From Dyadobacter luteus (lineage in GTDB: Bacteria > Bacteroidota > Bacteroidia > Cytophagales > Spirosomataceae), in NCBI RefSeq assembly GCF_003383615.1, contig NZ_QNUL01000002.1:62001-126000 (forward strand): DNA of 64,000 bases, given 5' to 3'. Below, piece by piece: positions 47,512 through 56,872 of this stretch; the first letter of the stretch is position 1; every line of letters starts with the position of its first letter. Both the position numbers and the translations under genes were made by a program. The notes beneath the pieces are model-generated. The model made no database searches, had not been told where the DNA came from, and worked only from the letters and a program-made list of their open reading frames with translations.

Positions 47512-49215
47512 TTAAACATGCACAGGATTGACTTTAGGCTGTGGCCAAATCGTTTCAATAATCCATGCAAAAAAGATCACGAGTACGCAACCGATCAGAT
47601 TGAGCCATAGAAAGGCAGTGAGTTCAAGATTGTAGCTGATGATTACAAAAATTTCGCCGATGATGCTCCCCCAGAAAACAGCTCGTCCACCGATTTTTTT
47701 AAAGTAAAAGGCAACAAGGAAAATGCCTAGTATCACACCGTAAAAGAGTGAGCCAAGAATATTTACGGCCTCAATCATACTTCCCAGTCGGGATGCATAC
47801 TGCGCCACGGCAATACAAAAGATACCCCAGAAAAAGGTAGCCCAACGTGAAGCGGCTACGTAGTTTCCTGTGTCATCGTCTTTACGGTACATACGCTTGT
47901 ATATATCAACCACAGAGCACGATGCCAGGGAATTGTAAGCAGAAGCCACCGATCCCATGGATGCCAGTAGGATAACCGCGATCAATAGTCCTACCATACC
48001 AACAGGCAGATAGTCGATAACGAAGCGAAGAAAGATGTAGTTGACATCGTTAACATCGCTTCCATTGGCTTTGGTCAGCAAGGTACCTGCTTCTTTTCGG
48101 ATTTCAGTAACCTTCTCTTCAGAGGCAGTCAGTGTCGATCGGAGCTGATTAATCAATGGCTGGTCATCATTTTTGACAGCCTCTGTCAGTGACATGACCT
48201 GCTGGTGTTTCGACTCCTGAATCTGGTTGTGGCGTGTCTCGAGTTCCTGATATTGAGAGGCGTATTCCGTAGTCCTGACTTTGTCTACCGCTGTCTGGTT
48301 AAAAAACAAAGGCGGCGTGGTGAACTGGTAGAATGCAAAAACAAGTATTCCTACGAGCAAAATCAAAAACTGCATCGGAATTTTCAGCAAACCATTCATG
48401 GCAAGTCCCAGTTTACTTTGTCCTTCAGAACTCCCGGTTAGAAAACGTCCCACCTGTGATTGATCCGTACCGAAGTAGGAGAGCTGAAGGAAAAAGCCAC
48501 CTATCAGTCCTGACCATACATTGTAACGATTATTCAGGTCGAAGGTAAAGTCAATCACGTTGGTTCTGCCCATTTTTCCGGCAACATGCAGAGCGTCTGT
48601 AAATGATACACTTTCGGGTAGCTGATGTACAACCATATACCCTGCAACGACCATCCCGATAGTAATGATAGTCATTTGCTGCATGTGCGTATGCGATACT
48701 GCACCGGAGCCGCCGGTGATGGTGTAGATCATCACGATTCCTCCCGAAATGATGTTGGTCAGTGTAATGTCCCAGCCTAATATTGTTGAAAGAATAAGAG
48801 ACGGGGCATATATAGACAACCCTGTAGAAAGCCCCCTTTGTAAAAGAAATAGAAAAGAAGTGAGCGTACGTGTCCGAAGATCGAAACGGGTTTCCAGAAA
48901 TTCGTAGGCGGTAAATATCTTAAGCTTATGGAATTTGGGAACGAAGGTTATGCACAGCACCACCATAGCAAGCGGAAGTCCGAAATAGAATTGCACAAAC
49001 CGCATGCCGTCAGTATAGGCCTGTCCGGGAACAGAAAGGAAGGTAATCGCACTGGCCTGCGTTGCCATCAATGATAAGGTCACATGGTACCAGGGTAAAG
49101 ACTGCCCGGCAAGCAGGAAAGAGTCCATTGTATGTTTTTCCCTGCTACGATAGATTCCGTACGCGACAACAAAGATTAAAGTAAGGGCAAGTACAATCCA
49201 ATCCAGATAATTCAT
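47512..49215 (-). CDS. Sodium:solute symporter (SSS family)
   Basis: 567 aa with about 13 membrane segments; N-terminus MNYLDWIVLALTLIFVVAYG and SQASAITFLSVPGQAYTDGMRF fit the SSS fold and its sodium-site region; LIAVILLASMGSVASAYNSLASCSVVDIYKR is the conserved TM8 block. A soluble, coiled-coil-like insert of about 95 residues (TTEYASQYQELETRHNQIQESKHQQV through EKVTEIRKEAGTLLTKANG) sits between membrane segments near residues 290-385. The gene is intact, but its start codon lies within the 54-bp att repeat of the island, so its natural upstream region was displaced. Substrate unknown (sugars or sialic-acid-like compounds are common). Confidence 0.9.
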   Translation of the reverse strand: MNYLDWIVLALTLIFVVAYGIYRSREKHTMDSFLLAGQSLPWYHVTLSLMATQASAITFLSVPGQAYTDGMRFVQFYFGLPLAMVVLCITFVPKFHKLKIFTAYEFLETRFDLRTRTLTSFLFLLQRGLSTGLSIYAPSLILSTILGWDITLTNIISGGIVMIYTITGGSGAVSHTHMQQMTIITIGMVVAGYMVVHQLPESVSFTDALHVAGKMGRTNVIDFTFDLNNRYNVWSGLIGGFFLQLSYFGTDQSQVGRFLTGSSEGQSKLGLAMNGLLKIPMQFLILLVGILVFAFYQFTTPPLFFNQTAVDKVRTTEYASQYQELETRHNQIQESKHQQVMSLTEAVKNDDQPLINQLRSTLTASEEKVTEIRKEAGTLLTKANGSDVNDVNYIFLRFVIDYLPVGMVGLLIAVILLASMGSVASAYNSLASCSVVDIYKRMYRKDDDTGNYVAASRWATFFWGIFCIAVAQYASRLGSMIEAVNILGSLFYGVILGIFLVAFYFKKIGGRAVFWGSIIGEIFVIISYNLELTAFLWLNLIGCVLVIFFAWIIETIWPQPKVNPVHV

Positions 49216-49246
49216 AAAGGTTTAGCGCGATGCAAAAGGGCGTTTT
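49193..49246. repeat. Left att direct repeat (54 bp)
   Basis: Perfectly identical to 62004-62057. On the minus strand it contains the symporter ATG (49215) plus 23 coding bases and 31 bp upstream. Sequence diverges abruptly on both sides (gt|acaatcc here, gc|acaatcc at the right copy). Confidence 0.85.
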
Positions 49247-49280
49247 TTAGGGTTTAAAGGCACTTTTTTGTGCGATATGC

Positions 49281-49312
49281 GTTGTTAGAAATACTTATAA
49301 TTATTAAATTTG
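49281..49312 (+). promoter_or_regulatory. Integrase promoter
   Basis: GTTG at 49281-49284, 20-nt spacer, TAAATTTG at 49305-49312, 33 bp before the ATG at 49346. It rules out the TTG at 49310, which is part of the -7 box. A 21-bp repeat (49311-49331) overlaps its downstream edge. Confidence 0.6.
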
Positions 49313-49331
49313 TTTCTGCAATGTGTATGCA
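49311..49331 (+). repeat. 21-bp putative integrase arm site, left
   Basis: Begins TGTTTCTGCAATGTGTATGC; matches 61925-61945 at 20 of 21 positions in the same orientation. It lies 65 bp inside the left att repeat and in the integrase leader, a place where Int binding would couple recombination and repression. Confidence 0.45.
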
Positions 49332-49345
49332 AAATCTTACAAATT

Positions 49346-50605
49346 ATGGCCAGCTTTAATGTTGAACTGAATTCACGGAAGAACAAAGATGGACTCTACT
49401 CTGTCTTTATCCGTTACACTGAGAATCGTAAAAGTAGAAAAGTAAAACTTAACTTTCGCGTCCCAGAAGATCATTTTAACAAGCAAGCCAGGTTCGGTAA
49501 ATGGATCCGCATTGCAAACAGTAAATCCAAAGCTTACAACAAAGAGATCGAAGATACACTTGAAGAGCTAAGGATAAAATTTACTGAGATTAAAAAGCAG
49601 TCGCTGGCTCCACTTACGTATATTAATAAGCCAGTCTCAAATGGAACGTTCATAACGGTCGGAGCGTATATAAAATCTTACCTTTCTGACAAAGAAGGCG
49701 AGGCGACTATCGGATACTTTAATGTTCTGAGCTGGATGCTGAATGCCTTTGCAACATATGTAGGAGAGGATACTTTGATGGTTGATATCAAACCTCGCCA
49801 TGTAGCTGAGTACCGGGCTCTGTTACTGGCAAGAGGTGCAAAGGGCTCAACAATAAACAACACGCTACAGAAGATCCACAAGGTTTTCACAATAGCCCTC
49901 AAAGATGACACCATTTCAAAAGATCCTTTTCGGTTGAATGAGCCAGTAAAAGAGGTTAGACCAAGTAGAGTCCGCCTAAATGACGAGCTGATTAAGAAAT
50001 TATCCGAATTGGATCTCACTGATCCTGCTTTGGATAATGCTCGGAATTACTACCTGTTTTCCTTTTACAATGCCGGAATCCGGATTGCTGACTTTATGCA
50101 GATCCGCAAGGGCAGTATAGCTAATGGCCGGCTCGAATACGAGATGGATAAGACCGGCCATAAGAAAAGCATCCTACTCAATAAGTCCGCATTGGCCATT
50201 CTGGAGAAATATCCAAAGAAGAAAGGGGAGAGTTATGAGTACATGTTTCCTATCCTGGATAGTAAATCAGAATATGCGAAAAATGTAAGCTACGAAGACA
50301 AGCGGAGGATGCCAAGGCCGCTGCGTGTGAAACTGGACCGCGACATCAAGAACAATGCCCGGTACATTAATACCGCGCTGGCTGACATATCCACCTTATT
50401 GAAGATACCCAAAGCAATCACCTTTCATACGGCGCGTCACTCATTTGCAGACAAGGCACGCAGGGCGATGAAAAATTCCAACAAGATTACCCTGGTGGAT
50501 ATCAAGAACAGTCTTGCTCATAAAAAGATATCGACCACAGAGAACTATTGGGCTTCTTTTGATGAAGATTCACTGGATGAAGCGATGGAGGCTATATTTG
50601 AGTAA
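49346..50605 (+). CDS. Tyrosine recombinase/integrase of the island
   Basis: 419 aa from the ATG at 49346. Arm-binding N-terminal domain (about 1-85; FNVELNSRKNKDGLYSVFIRYTENRKSRKVKL), SAM-like core-binding domain (about 105-200), and catalytic domain with Box I Arg in NAGIRIADFMQIRKG, the HxxR motif in HTARHSFADKAR, a later His in SLAHKKIS and the Tyr nucleophile in TTENYWASF near residue 402. All catalytic residues are present, so it is probably active. Architecture is that of Bacteroidota mobile-element integrases. It sits 99 bp inside the left att repeat, reading inward. Confidence 0.93.
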   Translation: MASFNVELNSRKNKDGLYSVFIRYTENRKSRKVKLNFRVPEDHFNKQARFGKWIRIANSKSKAYNKEIEDTLEELRIKFTEIKKQSLAPLTYINKPVSNGTFITVGAYIKSYLSDKEGEATIGYFNVLSWMLNAFATYVGEDTLMVDIKPRHVAEYRALLLARGAKGSTINNTLQKIHKVFTIALKDDTISKDPFRLNEPVKEVRPSRVRLNDELIKKLSELDLTDPALDNARNYYLFSFYNAGIRIADFMQIRKGSIANGRLEYEMDKTGHKKSILLNKSALAILEKYPKKKGESYEYMFPILDSKSEYAKNVSYEDKRRMPRPLRVKLDRDIKNNARYINTALADISTLLKIPKAITFHTARHSFADKARRAMKNSNKITLVDIKNSLAHKKISTTENYWASFDEDSLDEAMEAIFE

Positions 50606-50643
50606 GATTAGAATTTTATAGCCCCCATTGCTTTACAATTTAG

Positions 50644-53600
50644 TTATTTTACAACCACAGTTTTCACAGCTTCTACTCCACGTTCTTTTCTTAGAATAAT
50701 CATGTATGTTCCAGGGCCATAGTTTGCAATATTTATTTTTTCTTTTTGTGCCCCTTTTCCAAGTACAGTTTTATCCGATATTGTCTTTCCTTGAATATCT
50801 ACAACAGAAAGAGTTGCGCTTTTCCCTTTTTCCAAAGAAAAAACTACTTCAAAAATCCCTGTATTAGGATTTGGAGTAATTTGTATTGCAGACTCTTTTG
50901 GAGGACTTTCTATATTTTGCAGACCAGTAGAAACTAATAGATCTTCCTTAACTCCAATTCTGGCGCTTCCGCCAGTGTGAAAGTATTTAGCTCCATCGAT
51001 TTCACTTGCCTGTGTATAGCCCGCCGGTATTGTTATGCCAGAAGGTAAATCAAGTCCATAAAATCCAGTATCACCATCACCTAAGCAAGATTTAGATATT
51101 GCGCCGTTATCCCATAATATATCATTGCGCTCCGCGAAATTGGCTCCTTTGGGGAAGTGTTTATCAACTGAGGAACCTGTCGGTGCCACCACAAGCAACC
51201 ATTGGAATGTCCCGTTTACAATGAACTGTCTTGTTTGGACATTTAATCCACTCCATGTTCCCACGATTCCTTTATCTGTGAAATTACAGGGGTTTGCAAT
51301 TGGGCTGATGACAATATTAACTGTGGATGTCTTGTCAGGACAGCTAGTTTTTTTTGATGTCAGGGTATAGGTATAGGTGCCAGCTGTTGATGGGGCAGTA
51401 ATATTTAATGGTTGAGAACTTCCATCAATACTATTTCCACTCCAAGAATAAGTTACACCATTACACCCTGATCCTGAACAAGCATAGCTTAAGCTTATAG
51501 CTGATCCAGGTGCAGGATTGCTATTTGAAACCAAAGCTGATGGCGTAAAATTACAATCAACAGAGTAATCTGAATATATACCTAGCTCCGCAATGGACAT
51601 CTGCGTCCCTGTTTGTCCGGCTCCATTAGGTAGCACGGCTTTGATACCTATATACCTTGCTTCAAATGGCTGACTAAAGGTGTGATAATTTTGTAAATTT
51701 GAGTTTCCAGTTACGTGCTTTACTTCAACCCAATTGATTTTATTTGAGGACGCAAATACTTTGTATTCAGTTGCGAACCCGTTGGCAAGGAAGTCGATGT
51801 TTATTTTGTTAATTCCTTGATATACTTTGTCCAAGTCAGTGAAGAAGGTCCAGTCCCAACTAAGACTTGCAACTGCTGCGGTAGTAAGGTCTGTATCAAT
51901 TGCTAGTTCAGGCAAAGCAGTATAGGTACTTGATATTTGAGGGGAGCCAGGGACAGGGTTGCCATCATTTTTCTGAAGATATAGTTTTGCTTCTGGTGTA
52001 GCTGCGAGGTTGGTCGATTCGAAAACTCCAAGTTCAGCTATTGCCATTTGAAAACCCAATTGGCCGGGAGCATTGGGTTTTAAAGAACGAACTCTCACGT
52101 ACCTTGCTTCCCGGGGAGCAAACCAGTGATCCGGATTGTAATTTACTGGATTCGGAGCAACGCCATTGTTGCTTACCACTGCTACAGTATCTGGCCAATT
52201 GACATTATCTTTTGATGTCTGAATAATGTAGTCTGTAGAAAATAGTGGCTCTGCGAAATTGATACGCACCCGAGTTAATTTATTGTACGTGCGACCAAGG
52301 TCAGTAAGCAGTGTCCATGGGAATTGACCGCCAGCCTGCGCACGTGTATTCAAGTCTCCATCAATGGCATGCTTTGCAACGTGCAAGTTTTCACTAGCTC
52401 CCAGTGACGAACCTGAATTACTCTGTAAGAAAACGTCTGTTCCTACAGCCAAATTAGGATCGGAATAAACGCCTAATTTTACAATTCGCATCTGCTCTCC
52501 TACTTGATTGGCTGTATCGGGCTTAAGAGACCTAACCCGGATATATCTAAGATCTTTAGCAGGAAATGATATCTGATGATGTTTTTCTTCATTATTAGTT
52601 TTTGAATAGAGTAATTCCCACGAATTACTCTTTGCTCCCCAAACCTGAAATTCGGTAGAGTAGCCGCTTTCATCAAAGTCAATTTTAACTTTATTAATAT
52701 TCCTATGAACACGCCCTAAATCCGTATGAAGAGTCCATGCATACGATACTGTTGCTGCAGCGGATGTTTCAGGATCATCATCTACTGCATTTTCAGCATA
52801 AAACGGTTTAACAACAACACTTGGCTCCCTGTGTTGACTATTGTTATCTTGAAGATATGTTGCGGCGCCAAAAGCTAAATTGGTCGGTTCTACCACGACT
52901 GTATCTGTCTGATACACCATATTTAGTAGTTGCCCATTCCCATCTTCGACAACAAGCTTTTTGCCACCATTAGGATTTAGGTTAAACTTCACTAGTTTGT
53001 TGAAGTTTTTATCTAATACCGATTTTGAAATAGGGGTATTTAAATACTTGTCTATTGAATTTTCTTTTGAAGCGATGATGTAGGTTTTTCCAGCTTGAAG
53101 AACTACTGGCATGATATCCACGTATTTGTATCCTAAACCGTCAGCATTGCCAATATTCATATCAATACTGGTGCTGCGAAGTATTTCATCGTCTTCATAT
53201 TTTTTAATCAATATATTGTGCTTCCCAGCATTAGCAGGCGCAAAGTATCGTCCTATCTTCTTTAAAAGAACTGATTGATGTCCAACGGTAAACTTTATCC
53301 CACGGTAGTATTCTTTGACGTCTGTAATGCTTTCGCCACCAGTAATTCCGGATAATAGTTTGACTAAATTTTCCAACGTTTCCGGGCCGATTGAATAGTA
53401 TACGTCCAGTGATAAGCTTTCACCCTTCCCTTGCTCAACCGATATTGCTCTTAGTCTGGTATTTTTATTAATATGCAATGGACTTGAAGCTATATATTGG
53501 GTGCTAGTCTTAGTAGGATAAGATCCGTCAAGCGTATAATAAATTGTTGCGTTAGGAGCATTGAGACTTACTGTTTGCGCTGTATTGTAATGTCCTGGAG

Positions 53601-54954
53601 CCAATGAAGAAGTAGGTGTGATACTCCAACCCTGATTAGCCTTAACAAACTCACCAATATCTTTAAGAGTTTGGCGATACTGTGTGGGTATTAGTGTACC
53701 ATTAGGAAGAGCTGGATAATTAAGCATATATGTAGCTCCCACACGCCAATTCCTTTTAATACTTTCGATAATGTCCGCTGATGTCTTTGCAGAACCCCCG
53801 TAATTATCTACTGGCCAAGTCCAAGCCCAAGAATTATCTAACAGGTTATCTACTTCCAGAGCCATCTTTTTGTTAGTAGAGTTTTGTACCGCAACTGCTG
53901 GAGCCCATGAAACGGAGTTTTCATATACAATTATATCGGTGTCTGGCCAATGAAGTACCGTATCGCCGTTACCAACACCTGAGTTAGCTACAAAGGTTGC
54001 GAAAGGATTTATCGACCTAATGACTGGAAGAATGGTTCCCCAAGGAAACCACGCGGGATTCACCGAAGCGGGATAGAGCTCTGCCGTTGCGCCCATGTCA
54101 ATCCAAACCCCATCAACCCCCATCGCTATTAGCTCTCGGATTAATGCGGTGTTCAATACACCTGTTCCTATGTGAACATCAGTAGTTAATGAATCTGAAT
54201 CCCAAAGGGCGTTGTTTTTAGGCCACCCATGATCTGGCGCAAAATAAGCTACAAACTTCACCCCCTTTGCATGGCAAGCAGTCAATAACTCTCCCACTAT
54301 ATCCCGTGAGGTTTTATATCCCAATTTACTTGGCGAAGTTGACGGCCAGTAACGAATACCGTTTCCATCCTTCCCGTAAAAGTTTAATACCTTGGCACCC
54401 ATGTTTTTTATTGAATCAACCCAAGCTTCAGCATTAAATAATGGCGTTATGCCCGCTTCAAAAGTTGCTATATCTGCCTTGGCGGTCAATTTTGGTACAC
54501 CCCATTGCAACATGATGCCAAATTTTGAATCAGTCATCCATTTCGATCGATACGGTGCCGCTTTCATTATGAGCTGCTTAGATACTGTAACATTGCTCGC
54601 ATCCTTAACCTGGGCGGTGAATGTAAAATCTCCTTCTGTTGTAGGGGTACCCTGAATTTTGCCATCGGTTGTGAGTGACAAACCACCAGGAAGAGATCCT
54701 GATGTAACTGACCATGTGTACGGCGAGGCACCTCCGGTAGCCTTGAGTTGAAAGTAGGAATTTTTGCCAGATTCAGTCCAGGAGTTATACTCCATATTGT
54801 CAACAAAAGCAGGGTAAATGGCGTTAGGCGGATAAGGAACCGCCGCACTGCTGGATTCGGATACAATTGTCAGACTTTGGGCGTACAGGTTGCACAACAA
54901 TAACTGCATAACCAATAATAAGCAAATCCTAATGAGTAATAATTTTCTGATCAT
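50644..54954 (-). CDS. Multi-module secreted GH29-like (alpha-L-fucosidase family) protein with T9SS tail
   Basis: 1436 aa from the ATG at 54954 (signal peptide ends near CNLYAQS). Order: putative Ig domain with SGSLPGGLSLTTDGKIQGTP (about 60-125); a GH29-like barrel (about 130-455) starting KWMTDSKFGIMLQWGVPKL and with GVDGVWIDMG, whose Asp aligns with the GH29 nucleophile; a chitobiase C-terminal-like domain (YYTLDGSYPTK, about 480-535); a linker; four discoidin/F5-8C-like repeats sharing LAxxxxxYLQxNxGxxxxxS...DLGxxxxxxNKVxIDF...EARYVRVRSLKPNxxGQxGxQMxIAELGVY; an Ig-like PKD-type domain; and a T9SS type A tail (ITPNPNTGIFEVVFSL). It is cargo of the island. Fucose is inferred from GH29 resemblance only. 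Confidence 0.75.
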   Translation of the reverse strand: MIRKLLLIRICLLLVMQLLLCNLYAQSLTIVSESSSAAVPYPPNAIYPAFVDNMEYNSWTESGKNSYFQLKATGGASPYTWSVTSGSLPGGLSLTTDGKIQGTPTTEGDFTFTAQVKDASNVTVSKQLIMKAAPYRSKWMTDSKFGIMLQWGVPKLTAKADIATFEAGITPLFNAEAWVDSIKNMGAKVLNFYGKDGNGIRYWPSTSPSKLGYKTSRDIVGELLTACHAKGVKFVAYFAPDHGWPKNNALWDSDSLTTDVHIGTGVLNTALIRELIAMGVDGVWIDMGATAELYPASVNPAWFPWGTILPVIRSINPFATFVANSGVGNGDTVLHWPDTDIIVYENSVSWAPAVAVQNSTNKKMALEVDNLLDNSWAWTWPVDNYGGSAKTSADIIESIKRNWRVGATYMLNYPALPNGTLIPTQYRQTLKDIGEFVKANQGWSITPTSSLAPGHYNTAQTVSLNAPNATIYYTLDGSYPTKTSTQYIASSPLHINKNTRLRAISVEQGKGESLSLDVYYSIGPETLENLVKLLSGITGGESITDVKEYYRGIKFTVGHQSVLLKKIGRYFAPANAGKHNILIKKYEDDEILRSTSIDMNIGNADGLGYKYVDIMPVVLQAGKTYIIASKENSIDKYLNTPISKSVLDKNFNKLVKFNLNPNGGKKLVVEDGNGQLLNMVYQTDTVVVEPTNLAFGAATYLQDNNSQHREPSVVVKPFYAENAVDDDPETSAAATVSYAWTLHTDLGRVHRNINKVKIDFDESGYSTEFQVWGAKSNSWELLYSKTNNEEKHHQISFPAKDLRYIRVRSLKPDTANQVGEQMRIVKLGVYSDPNLAVGTDVFLQSNSGSSLGASENLHVAKHAIDGDLNTRAQAGGQFPWTLLTDLGRTYNKLTRVRINFAEPLFSTDYIIQTSKDNVNWPDTVAVVSNNGVAPNPVNYNPDHWFAPREARYVRVRSLKPNAPGQLGFQMAIAELGVFESTNLAATPEAKLYLQKNDGNPVPGSPQISSTYTALPELAIDTDLTTAAVASLSWDWTFFTDLDKVYQGINKINIDFLANGFATEYKVFASSNKINWVEVKHVTGNSNLQNYHTFSQPFEARYIGIKAVLPNGAGQTGTQMSIAELGIYSDYSVDCNFTPSALVSNSNPAPGSAISLSYACSGSGCNGVTYSWSGNSIDGSSQPLNITAPSTAGTYTYTLTSKKTSCPDKTSTVNIVISPIANPCNFTDKGIVGTWSGLNVQTRQFIVNGTFQWLLVVAPTGSSVDKHFPKGANFAERNDILWDNGAISKSCLGDGDTGFYGLDLPSGITIPAGYTQASEIDGAKYFHTGGSARIGVKEDLLVSTGLQNIESPPKESAIQITPNPNTGIFEVVFSLEKGKSATLSVVDIQGKTISDKTVLGKGAQKEKINIANYGPGTYMIILRKERGVEAVKTVVVK

Positions 54955-55269
54955 ATCGTGAAGGTTTAAATTCTCCCAAAAATATGATAAATAGTTAAAC
55001 ATATGTTATGAATAATTTACAATCTTGAAATGAATTAATGTCACATTGAAAATAAAAATAGTACGTATTTACTTTGCTATATTTTATGGAAATAGTTTAT
55101 CAAATAAATTCTATAATAAAGAAATACAACTGCTTTTAAACAGAAGCTGCGAAATGGTAAGTTTTATGTCTGCCAAGTTTTTAAATAAAAATAATTCTGT
55201 TGATCTAAGCGGGATTATGGCAGTGATATTAAAACAAGTCTCCAAGTTTTCATTACTATTCATTTATTT
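54955..55269. other. AT-rich gap upstream of the GH29-like gene
   Basis: 315 bp, very A/T rich. A TATTTTTG -7-like box for the minus-strand gene is at 54984-54977, 22 bp before its ATG, without a clear partner. Nothing else is recognised; the small open frames here have no coding character. Confidence 0.4.
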
Positions 55270-55581
55270 ATGGAAAATCCAGTTGAAGTTCTGATAGAAT
55301 ACATTGACAAACGTATGTTGGAAATGGAATCGCGCTTAATGAATGAGATAGCAATGGAAAGAGAGCACATTCCAGGTATTGACCTTGACCGTTACATACC
55401 GCTTCAAAAGGTTGCGGAAATGTACGGTGTATCCCCACAGACCCTGAGCAGTCACAAATCCAGGATTGATCACGTCAAACATTTCAACCAAATCTTCTTT
55501 GTGAAAGAAAGCTTGCTTCATTTCATGGAAAGTGGGCGCCCTACAATTGAAGGGAAAAAAGTAATGTATGAGGTGTGCTAA
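55270..55581 (+). CDS. Excisionase-like small HTH protein (copy 1)
   Basis: 103 aa. A charged helical N-terminus (EYIDKRMLEMESRLMNEI) leads into EHIPGIDLDRYIPLQKVAEMYGVSPQTLSSHK, an HTH_17/MerR-like helix-turn-helix (about 40-62), and a wing-like strand pair HFNQIFFVKESLLHFMESG. Start MENP is shared with the paralog at 57005. Such small HTH proteins beside integrases usually act as recombination directionality factors or regulators; that role is inferred. Its stop is 19 bp before the apparent IS3 left end. Confidence 0.65.
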   Translation: MENPVEVLIEYIDKRMLEMESRLMNEIAMEREHIPGIDLDRYIPLQKVAEMYGVSPQTLSSHKSRIDHVKHFNQIFFVKESLLHFMESGRPTIEGKKVMYEVC

Positions 55582-55697
55582 TTTTGCCGCACGGTTAATT
55601 GTCTAAGAGTTTGAAAATTTCTTCGAAACGAAGGACAAATATTTGAATATCTGCCCCTGCGTTAGGAAGCCGTGTAGATTTTTTGTCTGACTCAAAT

Positions 55698-56558
55698 TTA
55701 AGTTGATTTATTTGATTGTCTTCGAAATTTCTCTTCGAATTCGGTCGGTATTTCGTAATTGATACCTGAATGTCTCCGTTTCCGGTTGTAGTATATTTCG
55801 ATGTATTCAAAAATCTCAGTGTATGCGTCATCAAAATTGAGAAATGTTCCTTTTTGCATCAATTCCGCTTTAAATCTACTAAACAGACTTTCACCCATCG
55901 CGTTGTCATAGTGGTTATTTTTTCGCGTCATACTTTGGTTGAACTTATGCTTTTTTATCAGCTTTCTAAAGTCCTCAGATGCATACTGTCCACCTCCGTC
56001 GGTATGAATAATAAGTCCATTTTTCAGGTTTCGTCTTTCAATAGTTTTAGTTAAAGCATTTATTAACAGATCACTACGCATATTGTCATCCAGGTTCCAA
56101 CCAACTATCACTCTACTAAACATACCCAGCCAAGTGGCCAGGTAAAGAAAAGAGCCATCGGCTAATGGGACATACGTAATGTCGCCTACAAAGACTTCAT
56201 TGGGCTGTGTCGGCGGCGCTCTATTAAGTAATAAATTAGCATTGCGTCCGAAATTATGGTTTGAGTCGGTCGTTTTTGGAACAAAACTCTTGGGCTGAAT
56301 CGCCTTTAAATTTTGTATTCTCATCAAGGACTGAGTTTGATGACGCCCAATCTTTACACCTCTAGACTGCAATTCTTTACTTATTCTTATTGCTCCATAA
56401 CGAGATCGATGATCATCAAAGACAACTTTTACCTGTTCTGCCAAATCCTTTTTTGCCTTTCTGAGCACGTATGTTTCTGATCGCTTCCAAGCATAAAATA
56501 CCCCAAAACCAATGTTCAGAACAGAACAAAGCACTCGAACTGGGTACTCAGACGACAA
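55698..56558 (-). CDS. IS3-family transposase OrfB
   Basis: 286 aa from a TTG start, but the frame is open upstream through KKSTRYFWPGDITKSYEVIEAL to the A8 run near 56616-56623, showing it is normally made by -1 frameshifting from orfA. The rve core has the DDE set: D in VFVGDITYVPL, D in IHTDGGGQYASEDF, E in NAMGESLFSRFKAEL. HTH_21-type segment (EQVKVVFDDHRSRYGAIRISKEL) precedes it. All catalytic residues are intact, but the frameshift product is likely blocked (see orfA). Confidence 0.9.
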   Translation of the reverse strand: MSSEYPVRVLCSVLNIGFGVFYAWKRSETYVLRKAKKDLAEQVKVVFDDHRSRYGAIRISKELQSRGVKIGRHQTQSLMRIQNLKAIQPKSFVPKTTDSNHNFGRNANLLLNRAPPTQPNEVFVGDITYVPLADGSFLYLATWLGMFSRVIVGWNLDDNMRSDLLINALTKTIERRNLKNGLIIHTDGGGQYASEDFRKLIKKHKFNQSMTRKNNHYDNAMGESLFSRFKAELMQKGTFLNFDDAYTEIFEYIEIYYNRKRRHSGINYEIPTEFEEKFRRQSNKST

Positions 56559-56620
56559 TGCTTCGATTACTTCGTAGGATTTTGTTATGTCCCCCGGCCA
56601 AAAATAACGAGTGCTTTTTT

Positions 56621-56872
56621 TTAAATATCCCGCTCTGTCTCAAGTTGCCGAATTTGTTTGCGAAGTTGATCTAATTCAGAATTTACAGACTTTTCCTCTG
56701 GATTTTCATGGATTCTTGACTCAGCTTTCCACTTGTACACCAGGTTCTCTCCTAAGCCCATCGTCCGAGCAACTTCTGGCACACTTCGGCCAGAATTGAT
56801 CATCTTCAAAATCTCCTGCTTGAAGTTTTCGTCGTATTTCCGTCGTTTTCGGCTGGCTGTTTTCTTTTCCAT
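56621..56872 (-). CDS. IS3-family OrfA, truncated by a nonsense codon
   Basis: 83 aa from the ATG at 56872. HTH_Tnp_1 domain: RRKYDENFKQEILKMINSGRSVPEVARTMGLGENLVYKWK, then a leucine-zipper-like tail QLRKQIRQLETERDI. The usual continuation LKKALVIFG is still encoded downstream in the same frame (AAA AAA GCA CTC GTT ATT TTT GGC), but the Leu codon expected after ERDI is TAA here (56623-56621). A single TTA to TAA change explains it. The stop precedes the A-run slippery site. Confidence 0.85.
   Translation of the reverse strand: MEKKTASRKRRKYDENFKQEILKMINSGRSVPEVARTMGLGENLVYKWKAESRIHENPEEKSVNSELDQLRKQIRQLETERDI

Noticed and set aside
47512-49215. Symporter gene broken by the island
   Set aside because: The coding sequence from the ATG at 49215 is full length; only its upstream region was displaced.
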